A DNA stretch of 46,367 nt. Source: Granulicoccus phenolivorans DSM 17626 = NBRC 107789 = JCM 15570 (GTDB lineage: Bacteria; Actinomycetota; Actinomycetes; Propionibacteriales; Propionibacteriaceae). The stretch spans positions 1 through 46,367 of the forward strand of contig NZ_AUHH01000034.1 of the NCBI RefSeq assembly GCF_000423085.1, read 5' to 3'. Below are positions 16,191-24,550 of the stretch, piece by piece; position 1 is the first letter of the stretch; each line of letters opens with the position of its first letter. Position numbers and translations under genes: made by a program. Under the pieces are notes generated by a model. It was not told the DNA's origin and did no database searches. It was given only the letters and a program-made list of their open reading frames with translations.

Positions 16191-16837
16191 CCACCGATGC
16201 AGAGTTCGGCCGACGCTTCGCCGTCGGCGCCGACTACGCCGTCCGGAACGGGTACGCCGGGGCCTTCCCCAACTTCCACCGGGTTCGCAAGTCGACCGGG
16301 ATCTTCTACGGATACTTTCTGTTCCGGCCTGCCGTCATTCATTGGCGCGACGTCCCGGCCACCGAGTTCCCGCGGCACGACGCCCCGAGCCGGCTGTCCG
16401 GCGCCCACGACTATGCCCGTCGGCACGGCTACCAGCACGGCTTCCACACCTTCCACCATGCCGACTACGGCCAGGGAAAGGTGTTCGGCACCCATCTCGT
16501 CGTGCCGGGCACCTGCACTTTCCGGGACGTGCCCACCGCCGAACTCGGCTTCGGGAATACCAATCCGTCCGGCATCACCCGGGACCGCTGGTTCACCCAC
16601 ATCCACGACTACTCCACGCGCTCCGGGTTCGCCGCCGGAATGCCGAGCGGGCACTACGCCCGCAAGGGGGACACGTGGGTGATCGGCGTGTTCCTCTTCC
16701 CGCACGGGAAGCTGGAATGGCGGGACATCCGCGGCCACGATCTGGGCCTCGAGGACATCTATACCGGGCCCCCGCCCAAGGAGCCGTCGCGCGATCCGGT
16801 CCGCAAGCCGACGCGCCCGCCCAGACCGGAGCGCTGA
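16187..16837 (+). CDS. Protein of three tandem ~52-aa repeats, function unknown
   Basis: 216 aa. Three repeats lie at residues ~9-62, 68-122 and 133-188. Each starts with an aromatic DYAxxxGY/F pattern (GADYAVRNGYAGAFPNFH, AHDYARRHGYQHGFHTFH, IHDYSTRSGFAAGMPSGH), passes through a Gly plus beta-strand (YGYFLF, FGTHLVV, IGVFLF) and closes with a WRDVPxxE or FRDVPxxELG motif. There is no signal peptide or membrane segment; the C-terminus is Pro/Arg/Lys-rich. I recall similar repeats in hypothetical actinobacterial proteins but no assigned role. GAGGAG lies 7 nt before the ATG. It ends at a strong bidirectional terminator shared with rplA. Confidence 0.7.
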   Translation: MTTDAEFGRRFAVGADYAVRNGYAGAFPNFHRVRKSTGIFYGYFLFRPAVIHWRDVPATEFPRHDAPSRLSGAHDYARRHGYQHGFHTFHHADYGQGKVFGTHLVVPGTCTFRDVPTAELGFGNTNPSGITRDRWFTHIHDYSTRSGFAAGMPSGHYARKGDTWVIGVFLFPHGKLEWRDIRGHDLGLEDIYTGPPPKEPSRDPVRKPTRPPRPER

Positions 16838-16850
16838 ACCGCCCCAAAGC

Positions 16851-16890
16851 GCCGGGCCCCGCTTCCGACTGTTCGGAAGCGGGGCCCGGC
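16851..16890 (-). terminator. Bidirectional terminator between the three-repeat gene and rplA
   Basis: A perfect 17-bp stem (16851-16867 with 16874-16890) and a 6-nt loop between two convergent genes. Confidence 0.85.
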
Positions 16891-16908
16891 GTACGCGGAA
16901 CGTGCGGC

Positions 16909-17613
16909 TCAGGCCTCGACGGACGCCTTCACCTGGGTGGGATCGGCCTGGACGCCGGGACCCATCGTGGAGGAGAAGGTGATCTTCTTGATGTAGCGGC
17001 CCTTCGAGCTGCTCGGCTTGAGTCGCAGCACCTCATCGAGGGCGGCGAAGTAGTTCTGCTCGAGCTGCTCGGCGGTGAAGGACGCCTTGCCGATCAGGAA
17101 GTGCAGGTTCGAGTGCCGGTCGACGCGGAACTCGATCTTGCCCCCCTTGATGTCGGAGACGGCCTTGGCCACATCGGGGGTCACGGTGCCGGTCTTGGGG
17201 TTCGGCATCAGGCCACGCGGGCCGAGGACGCGGCCCAGTCGGCCGACCTTGCCCATCATGTCCGGAGTCGCGACCACGGAGTCGAAGTCGAGGTAGCCGC
17301 CCTGCACCTTCTGGATCAGATCGTCGGACCCGACCTCGTCGGCGCCCGCATCCAGCGCCTCCTGAGCCTTCTCACCGGTGGCGAAAACAAGGACCCGGGC
17401 TGTCTTGCCGGTTCCGTTGGGAAGGTTCACGGTGCCGCGGACCATCTGATCGGCCTTGCGGGGATCCACGCCGAGTCGCATCACGACATCGACGGTCTCA
17501 TCGAACTTCTTGGAGCTGGTCTCCTTGACCAGCTTGATCGCCTCTTCGGCGCGGTACTGCTTGTCTTCCGAGATCTTCTCGGCTGCGGCCTTGTAGGCCT
17601 TGCTGCGCTGCAT
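16909..17613 (-). CDS. rplA: 50S ribosomal protein L1
   Basis: 234 aa, normal length. Conserved segments are [51 protein letters not shown] and [17 protein letters not shown]. It binds 23S rRNA at the L1 stalk and can repress its own mRNA. It follows rplK by 67 bp. A terminator follows at once, so rplJ is not part of this transcript. Confidence 0.98.
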   Translation of the reverse strand: MQRSKAYKAAAEKISEDKQYRAEEAIKLVKETSSKKFDETVDVVMRLGVDPRKADQMVRGTVNLPNGTGKTARVLVFATGEKAQEALDAGADEVGSDDLIQKVQGGYLDFDSVVATPDMMGKVGRLGRVLGPRGLMPNPKTGTVTPDVAKAVSDIKGGKIEFRVDRHSNLHFLIGKASFTAEQLEQNYFAALDEVLRLKPSSSKGRYIKKITFSSTMGPGVQADPTQVKASVEA

Positions 17614-17680
17614 GTCTGACTCCTCGGTCAGTGCGTGGTACGCCCCAGCGCGGGGCTCCCACAGGATGGATAGGGGTGGT

Positions 17681-18112
17681 TCAGCCGTCGACGGTGATGC
17701 CCATGGAGCGGGCGGTACCTTCGACGATCTTCATCGCGGCGTCGACGTCATTGGCGTTGAGGTCGGGCAGCTTGGTCTCGGCGATCTCCTTGACCTGATC
17801 CCGGGTGATCTTGCCGACCTTGGTCTTGTTCGGCGTACCGGAACCGGACTTCACGCCCGCGGCCTTCTTGATCAACTCAGCCGCCGGCGGCGTCTTGGTG
17901 ATGAAGGAGAAGGTGCGGTCCTCGTAGATGGTGATCTCGACGGGGATGACGTTGCCACGCATGGCTTCGGTAGCAGCGTTGTACTGCTTGCAGAAGTCCA
18001 TGATGTTGACGCCGTGCGGGCCGAGCGCGGTACCGACCGGCGGGGCCGGAGTGGCCTGGCCGGCCTGCAGCGCGACCTTGACCAGCGCTGCGACTTTCTT
18101 CTTGGGAGGCAT
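17681..18112 (-). CDS. rplK: 50S ribosomal protein L11
   Basis: 143 aa from the ATG at 18112. It has [20 protein letters not shown], the Pro-rich [20 protein letters not shown] loop and the C-terminal rRNA-binding domain ending [12 protein letters not shown]. It forms the base of the factor-binding stalk. The frame stays open to 18355, but that part overlaps nusG out of frame and is not coding. Confidence 0.98.
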   Translation of the reverse strand: MPPKKKVAALVKVALQAGQATPAPPVGTALGPHGVNIMDFCKQYNAATEAMRGNVIPVEITIYEDRTFSFITKTPPAAELIKKAAGVKSGSGTPNKTKVGKITRDQVKEIAETKLPDLNANDVDAAMKIVEGTARSMGITVDG

Positions 18113-18151
18113 GTTCGGGTCCTCTTGGTTGAGTGGGGATATTCGGATGTG

Positions 18152-18169
18152 GGCACGGCGAACCGTGCC
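18152..18169 (-). promoter_or_regulatory. UUCG-capped hairpin in the nusG-rplK spacer
   Basis: On the minus strand GGCACGG-TTCG-CCGTGCC forms a 7-bp stem with a TTCG tetraloop, 40 nt before the rplK start. It may stabilise or process the mRNA, or form part of a ribosomal-protein binding leader; the sequence alone does not decide. Confidence 0.4.
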
Positions 18170-18218
18170 GGTGCCGGGACTCCCCAGGGTCGTCCCGGCG
18201 TACGCCAGCAGGCTTCGC

Positions 18219-19229
18219 TCAGTCGATCCGCTGGATCTGGGAGAAGGTGAGATCCACCGGGGTTTCCCGGCCCAGGATCTCCACCAGTGCCTTGAGGCGC
18301 TGGCTGTTGGCGTTGATCTCGGTGATCGAGGCGTGTACCCCGGCGAACGGGCCATCGGTCACCATGACCGAATCGCCCACGCTGAAGTCCGCCACCTCGA
18401 TCTTCTTGGGCCGCACCGACTTCTGCGCGTGCACCGCCTGCCGGGCAACCTCGGCCTGGACCGACGGCGCCAGCATCTGCTCGACCTCGCTGAGGCTCAG
18501 CGGGATCGGATCGTTGCCGTTACCGACGAAGCCGGTGACCGACTGGGTGTGGCGTACCGCGCTCCACGATTCGTCGGTGAGTTCCATGCAGACCAGCACG
18601 TAGCCCGGCAGCACCGACCGGGTGACGGTCTTCTTGTTGCCGTTGCGGATCTCGGTGACGTCCTCGGTCGGCACGCGGACATCGAAGATGTAGTCCTCCA
18701 TGTTCAGCGACGCGGCCCGGGACTCGATGTTCTGCTTGACCCGCTTCTCCATGCCGGAGTAGGTGTGCACCACGTACCAGTCGCCGGGCTTGGCCCGCAG
18801 CTCGGCGCGCAGTTCCTCCATGGCGGCCTCGAGGGCCTCCTCGTCGGTGGTCGGCTCGGCGGACTCGGTGGTGCCGGCTGCGGTGTCCTCCTCGGCGTCG
18901 AAGTCCAGGCTGATCGACAGCTCTTCGGTGGGTTCGGTGCCGCTGAGGTCGAGTTCCTCATCGGCGGCAGACTCCGGCGCGGCGACCTGGTCGGTGGCCG
19001 CAAGGTCGATCCGGACGTCGCTGGCTGCCGGCGTCTCCTCGGTGGCATCGTCGTCGGCGAAGCTGATCTGCACGTCCTCGGCGGCGTCCTCGTCGTCCTC
19101 GTCATCGTCCCCGAGATTCAGGTCGAGTTCGGGGTCGTCGAAATCGAGGTCCAGGTCGAAGTCCTCGAGATTGTCGAGGTCCTCGGCGGTGGGCTCGGAG
19201 AAATTCTCCTCGTCCTCGGGGTTGCTCAC
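18219..19229 (-). CDS. nusG: Transcription termination/antitermination factor NusG with acidic N-terminal extension
   Basis: 336 aa against about 180 in E. coli. Residues 1-145 are almost entirely Asp, Glu, Ala, Leu and Ser. The NGN domain starts at ~149 ([20 protein letters not shown]) and the KOW domain closes the protein ([20 protein letters not shown]). NusG binds RNA polymerase and links it to Rho or the ribosome. Long acidic extensions are known in actinobacterial NusG, but this one is at the long end. The GTG start at 19229 has GGAGG 5 nt upstream. It lies 36 bp after secE. Confidence 0.96.
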   Translation of the reverse strand: MSNPEDEENFSEPTAEDLDNLEDFDLDLDFDDPELDLNLGDDDEDDEDAAEDVQISFADDDATEETPAASDVRIDLAATDQVAAPESAADEELDLSGTEPTEELSISLDFDAEEDTAAGTTESAEPTTDEEALEAAMEELRAELRAKPGDWYVVHTYSGMEKRVKQNIESRAASLNMEDYIFDVRVPTEDVTEIRNGNKKTVTRSVLPGYVLVCMELTDESWSAVRHTQSVTGFVGNGNDPIPLSLSEVEQMLAPSVQAEVARQAVHAQKSVRPKKIEVADFSVGDSVMVTDGPFAGVHASITEINANSQRLKALVEILGRETPVDLTFSQIQRID

Positions 19230-19265
19230 TATGCCTCCAGTTCTTGCTTCGTACGCCGTGCTCGA

Positions 19266-19781
19266 TCAGCCCAACAGCGCCAGGATCGCGGTGCCCAGAC
19301 CGAGGTCGATCAGGCTGACGAAGGCGATGATGAACAGAACGAACACCAGCACCACGATGAAGTACTGCTGCACGGTCGATCCATTGGGCCACACCACTTT
19401 ACGCAACTCGCCAATGGATTGCTTGACGAAGGTGATCGGCCCGACCGGGCGGTCCTTCTTCTCCTTGGTCGCGATCGCGCCCTCGTCGTCGGAGTCGGTG
19501 GTGGCCAACTCCTTCTTCTTCGGGCTGCTGCGCCGCTTGCGCGCGGGGCTGTCGTCCTCGTCCGCGTCGTCGGCCTCGGACTCCGCGGATTTCTCGGCCA
19601 CGTCGGCCTCGGCGAGATCGGCCTCGGCCACCTCGGCCTTCTTGCGCGGGCGGGTGGCCCGGACGCGGCGCCGCGTGGGCTCCTCGGCCTCGGAACGCTC
19701 GTTGCCGGTGCCGTCGGTTCCGGTGTCTGGGGTCGACTCGTCCGATTCGTCGTGCGAATCGGTCGTCATGTCGTCAGCCAC
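19266..19781 (-). CDS. secE: Preprotein translocase subunit SecE with long charged N-terminus
   Basis: 171 aa. The last ~60 residues are the conserved SecE core: an amphipathic helix (FVKQSIGELRKVVWPN) and one membrane helix (YFIVVLVFVLFIIAFVSLID). It clamps SecY in the Sec channel. The first ~110 residues are a highly charged extension with basic Arg/Lys clusters (RRRVRATRPRKKAE) and acidic runs. The GTG at 19781 is used; an ATG at 19769 is equally possible. tRNA-Trp lies just upstream, the usual actinobacterial order. Confidence 0.93.
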   Translation of the reverse strand: MADDMTTDSHDESDESTPDTGTDGTGNERSEAEEPTRRRVRATRPRKKAEVAEADLAEADVAEKSAESEADDADEDDSPARKRRSSPKKKELATTDSDDEGAIATKEKKDRPVGPITFVKQSIGELRKVVWPNGSTVQQYFIVVLVFVLFIIAFVSLIDLGLGTAILALLG

Positions 19782-19891
19782 AGTCCGGTGTCCTTCGTTC
19801 GGCGCTTGGGTCAGTGTGATCGCCCCGCACGCCGCAACCAGAACCCTGGGAGCACGTTCGCGGGTGCGGGTCGAGGCACGGAAGTGCTTCG

Positions 19892-19964
19892 CACGGCAAG
19901 AGGGACTTGAACCCCCAACCTTCGGTTTTGGAGACCGATGCTCTGCCAGTTGAGCTATTGCCGT
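19892..19964 (-). tRNA. trnW: tRNA-Trp (CCA anticodon)
   Basis: The 7-bp acceptor ACGGCAA/TTGCCGT, a D-arm beginning GCTC, the anticodon stem-loop CGGTCTCCAAAACCG and the T-arm GGGGGTTCAAGTCCCTC fold cleanly. The anticodon is CCA and the discriminator is G. No CCA tail is encoded. It lies 110 bp before secE. Confidence 0.96.
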
Positions 19965-20020
19965 CCGGTGGGCTGCGTCGATTGCCTCGGTGCCCCCACC
20001 AAGACCAAGAGTTTACGCAC

Positions 20021-21307
20021 TCAGTCGGCAGAATGTCGAACCGAGCCCGCGGCGGCCTGCCGGGCCTGCCCGGCGGCGAGCAGTACGCAGGTCGCCACGC
20101 CCTCCATCGCGGCCCGTACCTCCGCCACCGGCGGCAGGGTCGGCGCGAGCCGGATCACCGCGTCGTCGGGATCGTGCTTGAGCGGGTGCGAGGAACCCGC
20201 CGGGGTGAGCGCGATCCCGGCCTGCTTGGCCAGGGCCACCACGGCCGCGGCGGTCCCGTTCGGCACGGTGAGGGTGACGAAGTAGCCCCCCTCGGGCCGG
20301 GTCCAGGTCGCCACGGCGTACTCCCCGAGCCGCTGCTGCAGCACCTCGTCGACCACCGCGAACTTCGGCGCGATGATCTCGCGGTGCTTGCGCATCAGTT
20401 CCCGGACCCCGTCGGCACTGCCGAGGAACTCCGCATGGGCCTGCTGATTGACCTTGTTCGGGCCGATGGTGCGAAAACCGGTGTACTTCAGGTACCAGTC
20501 CAGGTTCGCGGCGCTGGCGGCCAGGAAGGACACCCCGGCGCCGGCGAAGGTGATCTTCGAGGTCGAGGCCACCTCCCAGATCCGGTTCGGGTTGCCGGCC
20601 TCGGTGGCCAGGCCGAGCACATCGATCGCCGGATACTCGTGGTCGGTGAGGTGGTGCACGGCGTACGCGTTGTCCCAGATGATCCGGAAGTCCGGCGCGG
20701 CGGGCATGCTGACCAGTTCGCGGGTGGTGGCCTCGTCGTAGACGATCCCGTTCGGGTTGGCGTAGGTCGGCACGACCCACATGCCCTTGACCGAGTCATC
20801 GGCGAGCAGCTCGCGGACCCGGGCCAGGTCGGGGCCGTGCTCGCCCAGCGGGACCGGGATCATCTCGATCCCGAGGGCCTCGCAGATCGCGAAGTGGCGA
20901 TCGTAGCCGGGCACCGGGCACAGGATCTTGATCGTCGAGCGGTCCCACGGACGGTCGGAATCGGGGGTTCCGTGCAGTACGGCGAAGGTGATCAGGTCGT
21001 GCATGATCGACAGCGAGGCGTTGTCGGCGGCCAGGATGTTCTCCAGCGGCACCCCGAGCAGATCGGCGAAGATCTGCCGGATCGTGGTCAGCCCCTTCAC
21101 CCCGCCGTAGTTGCGGATGTCGATGCCGTCGACGGTGGTCTCGTGGGCACCGCGGAGCAGATCATTGCTCAGATCGAGCTGCGCGGCCGACGGCTTGCCC
21201 CGGGTGATGTCCAGCTTGAGCCCCTGCCCCACCAGGGCGTCGTAGGCGGTCTGCTGCTGCTCCACGAAGGTGTCCAGCTCGGCGGGCGAGAGCTCGTTCA
21301 GTGTCAT
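20021..21307 (-). CDS. Aminotransferase, probable type Ic aspartate aminotransferase
   Basis: 428 aa, fold type I PLP enzyme. The Schiff-base lysine is Lys251 in ASTSKITFAGAG. The PLP-ring contacts appear as WDNAYAVHH (Asp212, Tyr215) and the nucleotide-like turn as VVPTYANPNG. Segments such as LDITRGKPSAAQLDLSNDLL and GIDIRNYGG identify the MocR-like aspartate aminotransferase group known from Corynebacterium, which transfers amino groups between aspartate and 2-oxoglutarate. The substrate is inferred from family only. It is transcribed toward tRNA-Trp. The C-terminal ~25 residues are Ala/Gln-rich and variable. The start is the ATG at 21307. Confidence 0.85.
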   Translation of the reverse strand: MTLNELSPAELDTFVEQQQTAYDALVGQGLKLDITRGKPSAAQLDLSNDLLRGAHETTVDGIDIRNYGGVKGLTTIRQIFADLLGVPLENILAADNASLSIMHDLITFAVLHGTPDSDRPWDRSTIKILCPVPGYDRHFAICEALGIEMIPVPLGEHGPDLARVRELLADDSVKGMWVVPTYANPNGIVYDEATTRELVSMPAAPDFRIIWDNAYAVHHLTDHEYPAIDVLGLATEAGNPNRIWEVASTSKITFAGAGVSFLAASAANLDWYLKYTGFRTIGPNKVNQQAHAEFLGSADGVRELMRKHREIIAPKFAVVDEVLQQRLGEYAVATWTRPEGGYFVTLTVPNGTAAAVVALAKQAGIALTPAGSSHPLKHDPDDAVIRLAPTLPPVAEVRAAMEGVATCVLLAAGQARQAAAGSVRHSAD

Positions 21308-21350
21308 AGCGCGAGATTATCGCAGCGCGCCCAGCCTGCGAGCATCCCCG

Positions 21351-21388
21351 GGGCACTATGCGCAGGAGGCTGACGGGCACTATGCGCA
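21351..21388 (+). repeat. Paired 14-bp direct repeat
   Basis: GGGCACTATGCGCA occurs at 21351-21364 and 21375-21388, a 24-bp period, just upstream of the aminotransferase start. The same 24-bp period and a similar GGGGCATTACGC core recur at 21977-22072. Confidence 0.6.
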
Positions 21389-21604
21389 CGGGGCGGAACC
21401 CCGGGGCGACACCGCGCGATGGCCGGGGTACATCCGACGTCCGCTCAGCCCCGGACAGCGAAGGACCCCTCCCGGAAGCGAAGGTCCATGGCGAGCAGCG
21501 ATGACTGCTGCCTACGCTGCCCGAGGTTTTTCCTCGCTCCCCGACCGGCCCTCGCACCCCGGCCGCCCCTCGCAACCCGACCGGCCCTCGCAGGCTGTGG
21601 CCTG

Positions 21605-21889
21605 CCGACTCGGGGACGCGGGTTGAGTTCGGCGGCGCGGGTCGAGTTCGGTTCCGCGGGCCCTGCAGGGGCCGCGCGCCGGATGCCGACCCGCCAGCCG
21701 CCAGGAGTACCCGCGGACCGCCACGGAACCCGCGAGCCGCGCCCCAACCGACTCGGGGACGCGGGTCGAGTTCGGCGGCGCGGGTCGAGTTCGGGTCTGC
21801 GGGCCCTGCAGGGGCCGCGCGCCGGATGCGGACCCGCCAGCCGCCAGGAGCACCCGCGGACCGTCAGGGAACCCGCGAGCCGCGCCCCA
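21605..21889 (+). repeat. Tandem pair of a 143-bp repeat (family R)
   Basis: Copies at 21605-21747 and 21748-21889 are near identical. Each has a GCGGGTYGAGTTCGGCGGCG block, a palindromic GGGCCCTGCAGGGGCC centre and a conserved tail ending GAACCCGCGAGCCGCGCCCC. Shorter relatives lie at 1, 144 and 1325 in inverse orientation and at 22441 in the same orientation. It belongs to the gene-free stretch 21308-22882, whose open frames translate only as Arg/Pro/Ala-rich repeats. Confidence 0.85.
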
Positions 21890-21976
21890 AGACACCACTC
21901 CCCTGACTTGACCGTTCGCGTATCGGCTGCACTGCACGCGGGTCGTCCTGACGCGTCGCTGATCGGTATTTCCCGA

Positions 21977-22072
21977 CGCCGGAGTGGCTCCGGGGCATTA
22001 CGCCGAAGTGGCTCTGGGGCATCACGCCGGACTGGCTCCGGGGCATTGTGCCGAAGTGGCTCCGGGGCATGG
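21977..22072 (+). repeat. 24-bp tandem repeat, four copies
   Basis: Four consecutive 24-bp units of the form CGCCGRAGTGGCTCCGGGGC plus four bases (starts 21977, 22001, 22025, 22049) with a few substitutions. Because 24 is a multiple of three they create an open frame of eight-residue repeats on the minus strand, which I do not regard as a gene. Confidence 0.8.
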
Positions 22073-22202
22073 TGCTGTCGCGGGAAGCCCACTTGTGACC
22101 GTTGCTGTCGCTGAAGCTGCGCTGCCCACGGTGAGTCGCAGCAAACTCCCCGGCGCCGCTCGGACCCGACCCGGCCCGGGGCCTGGCGCTTGGTCGAGGT
22201 TT

Positions 22203-22280
22203 CCGGCGTGAGGCGGGGAGTCCGGGTTCCGGCGTGAGGCGGGGAGGCCGGGTCGCCGGCGTGAGGCGGGGAGTCGATCA
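22203..22280 (+). repeat. 26-27-bp tandem repeat, three copies
   Basis: Three units starting CCGGCGTGAGGCGGGGAG at 22203, 22229 and 22256. It is part of the same repeat-rich intergenic block. Confidence 0.75.
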
Positions 22281-22440
22281 GGACGAACCTGACAGGGAAG
22301 CGACATTCGTTCCGCAAAAACCCTCGAAATGGGGCAGATTTGCAAACTGGTGATGGCTCCCTGTCATCGGCGGCGGGTACCGGGTCGGGGCGCTCGTGGC
22401 GCCGGCGCTGCCGGCTCGACCCAAGGGGCATGTCCGATCG

Positions 22441-22672
22441 CGCGGGTCAAGTTCGGCGGCGCGGGTTGAGTTCGGGTCCGCGGGCCCTGCAGGGGCCGCG
22501 CGCCGGACGGGGCCCCGCGAGCAGCCAGGAGCGCCCGCCGACCCGCCAGAGAACCCGCGAGCCGCGCCCCAGGAACGCCCCCAGACACCACTCCCATAAC
22601 CTGACCGTTCGCGCATCTGCTGAACCGCCCGCGGATCGACCGGAGGCGTCGCTGATCGGTATTTCCTGACGC
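22441..22672 (+). repeat. Third family-R copy with extended homology to 21767-21980
   Basis: The copy starts GCGGGTCAAGTTCGGCGGCG, has the same GGGCCCTGCAGGGGCC centre, and stays similar past the 143-bp unit through ACACCACTCCC, CTGACCGTTCGCG and GCGTCGCTGATCGGTATTTC. It therefore shares about 210-230 bp with the second tandem copy, a sign of segmental duplication of the intergenic DNA. Confidence 0.8.
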
Positions 22673-22735
22673 GGGCCTGGCTCCGCATCGCCCCCAGTCA
22701 GCCCACGGCTGCGGCCGGGCTCCGGATTCTCAGGT

Positions 22736-22765
22736 TTCGTCAGGGGACTCTCAGATCGCTACGAT
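22736..22765 (+). promoter_or_regulatory. Possible promoter of the kinase gene
   Basis: TACGAT (22760-22765) is a good -10 box. TTCGTC (22736-22741), 18 bp upstream, is a weak -35. Transcription from here would give a leader of about 110 nt before the TTG start at 22883. Confidence 0.35.
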
Positions 22766-22882
22766 ATTTCTGGTCGGACGCCAGTGGGGCAAGGTGTCAC
22801 CAATGATTCACCTTCGCGTGCTTGGCTGGACATCGAATGTCCGACGCAGGGGCTCGGATCCGGCCAGGCGAGGGGGGAATCT

Positions 22883-24550
22883 TTGACTACCGACGAGAGT
22901 CTGCCCGGATTCTCCCACTGGCAGGAGATCGGTCGCGGCGGCGACGCGACGGTCTACCGCGCGACCCAGGATGCATTGAATCGCGATGTCGCGATCAAGG
23001 TGCTGATGGTCGACGACGCCGAGTCGGTACGCCGCTTCACCCGCGAGGTCCAGCTGATGGTCTCGCTGGGTCGGCAACATCCCAACATCGCCAACGTGCT
23101 GCAGATCGGGACCTCCAGCCGGGGCCGCCCGTGCATCGTGATGGACTTCTACGAGCTCGGCTCACTGGATCGACAATTGTCCGCCACCGGTCCGTTGAGT
23201 GCCGAGGAAGTGACCGATGTCGGCGCGGTGATCGCCGACGCACTCGCGTTCGCGCACAGCAACGGCGTACTGCACCGCGATGTGAAGCCGCAGAACATCC
23301 TGCGCCTGCCCACCAGCTATGTGCTCTCCGATTTCGGGATCGCGCGGCTGATCGATTCGGGCCACACTTCCTCCTCGGACCGGTTCTCCTATCGCCATGC
23401 CTCCCCCCAGGTGCTGGACGGGCTGCCGCCCTCGGAGGCCGACGACATCTTCTCCCTCGGCGCCACCTTGTTCCACCTGCTCGACGGCAAGCCGCCGTTC
23501 ACCACGACCGGCCCGGAGCGGGACAGTGCGCTGGCCTATATCGGCCGGGTCCGGTCCCAGCCGCCACGTCCGTTGACCCGCACCGACGTCCCCCGCAGCC
23601 TGGTCACGATCATCGATCGCGCCCTGGAGAAGGATCCGGCGCGCCGTTTCCCCACCGCCGCGGCGATGCGCGACGAGTTGCGCGCGGTCGCCCTGGAGGC
23701 CCGCCACTGGGGGCCCGGCGGGACCCAGAGCATGCCCGCGATGTACGCCGCTCCGGTCAATCCGCCCGCCCAACCACCGCAGGTGAGCCCGGCCGCACCG
23801 GTCCACCAGTTCTCCGCGGCACCGACTGCCGCGCAGCCCGCCCCGACCCCGCTCGGGTGGGGTCCCGGGCCGGGTGGGCCCGGACCGGGCGGACCCCTCG
23901 GGCCCGGCGTACCCGGCGGACCGGGCGGACCGGTTCCCGGGTCGGGTGCGCCGGGCCGTCCGCTCCCCGGACCCGGCGCCCAGGCCCCCGGGCCGGGCGG
24001 ACCGGCGTACGGCCCACCGGCGTACCCGGCCCAGTCCTCACTGTCCCCGGCGCAGCCGGTTTCGGTGCCCTCGGCGGCCCAGGAACCGGCGCCGGCCGCC
24101 GAGCCGGAGCGCCCGAGCCGGATGCCGCTGCTGGCGATCGGCGGCACCGGGATCGTGCTCGGTGTGATCGTGGTGGTGATCATTGCGTTCCTGACCCGGC
24201 AGCCGCAGACCACCCGGACGCAACCGCCCCCGGTGACCCCCACCCCCGTCTCGACCCCGACCCCCCGACTGGATCAGTCGCTCAGTCCCAAGGGCGTCTC
24301 GCTCAGCTACGACAAGGGGTCGAAGAAGGTCACGGTGACCTGGACCGCGCCGGAGACCAAGCCGGATCAGTACTTCGTCCTCCTGCTGGTCAACGACGCC
24401 ACCGAGGGGCAGCCGGAAGCCTCGCCGACCACGACCTTCTCCCGGACCCTCGATCCGGTGCCGACCAAGGTGTGCGCGGTGGTGATCGCCAGCGTCGGTT
24501 CCCGGATCGGGACCAGCGGTACGCCGACCGACAACTGCATCACGCCCTGA
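22883..24550 (+). CDS. Membrane Ser/Thr protein kinase with extracellular FN3-like domain
   Basis: 555 aa. The kinase domain occupies residues ~10-270: glycine loop GRGGDATVYRA, Lys39 (VAIKVL), HRDVKPQN (131-138), DFG (150-152) and DIFSLG. The usual APE motif reads SPQ here. A long Pro/Gly-rich juxtamembrane region follows (~280-410). One membrane helix (residues ~415-438) leads to an outside FN3-like domain (~464-553) with two cysteines (531, 552). I prefer the TTG at 22883, which has a strong GAGGGGGGAA site just upstream and gives the usual short N-terminus; the frame extends to a GTG at 22784. It converges with, and overlaps by 11 bp, the transglutaminase-like gene. Substrates are unknown; the FHA protein at 31803 is a natural candidate. 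Confidence 0.88.
   Translation: MTTDESLPGFSHWQEIGRGGDATVYRATQDALNRDVAIKVLMVDDAESVRRFTREVQLMVSLGRQHPNIANVLQIGTSSRGRPCIVMDFYELGSLDRQLSATGPLSAEEVTDVGAVIADALAFAHSNGVLHRDVKPQNILRLPTSYVLSDFGIARLIDSGHTSSSDRFSYRHASPQVLDGLPPSEADDIFSLGATLFHLLDGKPPFTTTGPERDSALAYIGRVRSQPPRPLTRTDVPRSLVTIIDRALEKDPARRFPTAAAMRDELRAVALEARHWGPGGTQSMPAMYAAPVNPPAQPPQVSPAAPVHQFSAAPTAAQPAPTPLGWGPGPGGPGPGGPLGPGVPGGPGGPVPGSGAPGRPLPGPGAQAPGPGGPAYGPPAYPAQSSLSPAQPVSVPSAAQEPAPAAEPERPSRMPLLAIGGTGIVLGVIVVVIIAFLTRQPQTTRTQPPPVTPTPVSTPTPRLDQSLSPKGVSLSYDKGSKKVTVTWTAPETKPDQYFVLLLVNDATEGQPEASPTTTFSRTLDPVPTKVCAVVIASVGSRIGTSGTPTDNCITP

Noticed and set aside
21864-22070. Minus-strand frame with an eight-residue repeat (PRSHFGVM-like)
   Set aside because: It is only the translation of the 24-bp tandem DNA repeat; 24 is a multiple of three, so any frame stays open.
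21445-22688. Open frames of up to 328 codons in the intergenic repeat zone
   Set aside because: They arise from tandem and dispersed repeats, with Arg/Pro/Ala/Gly composition and no ribosome-binding site or family match.
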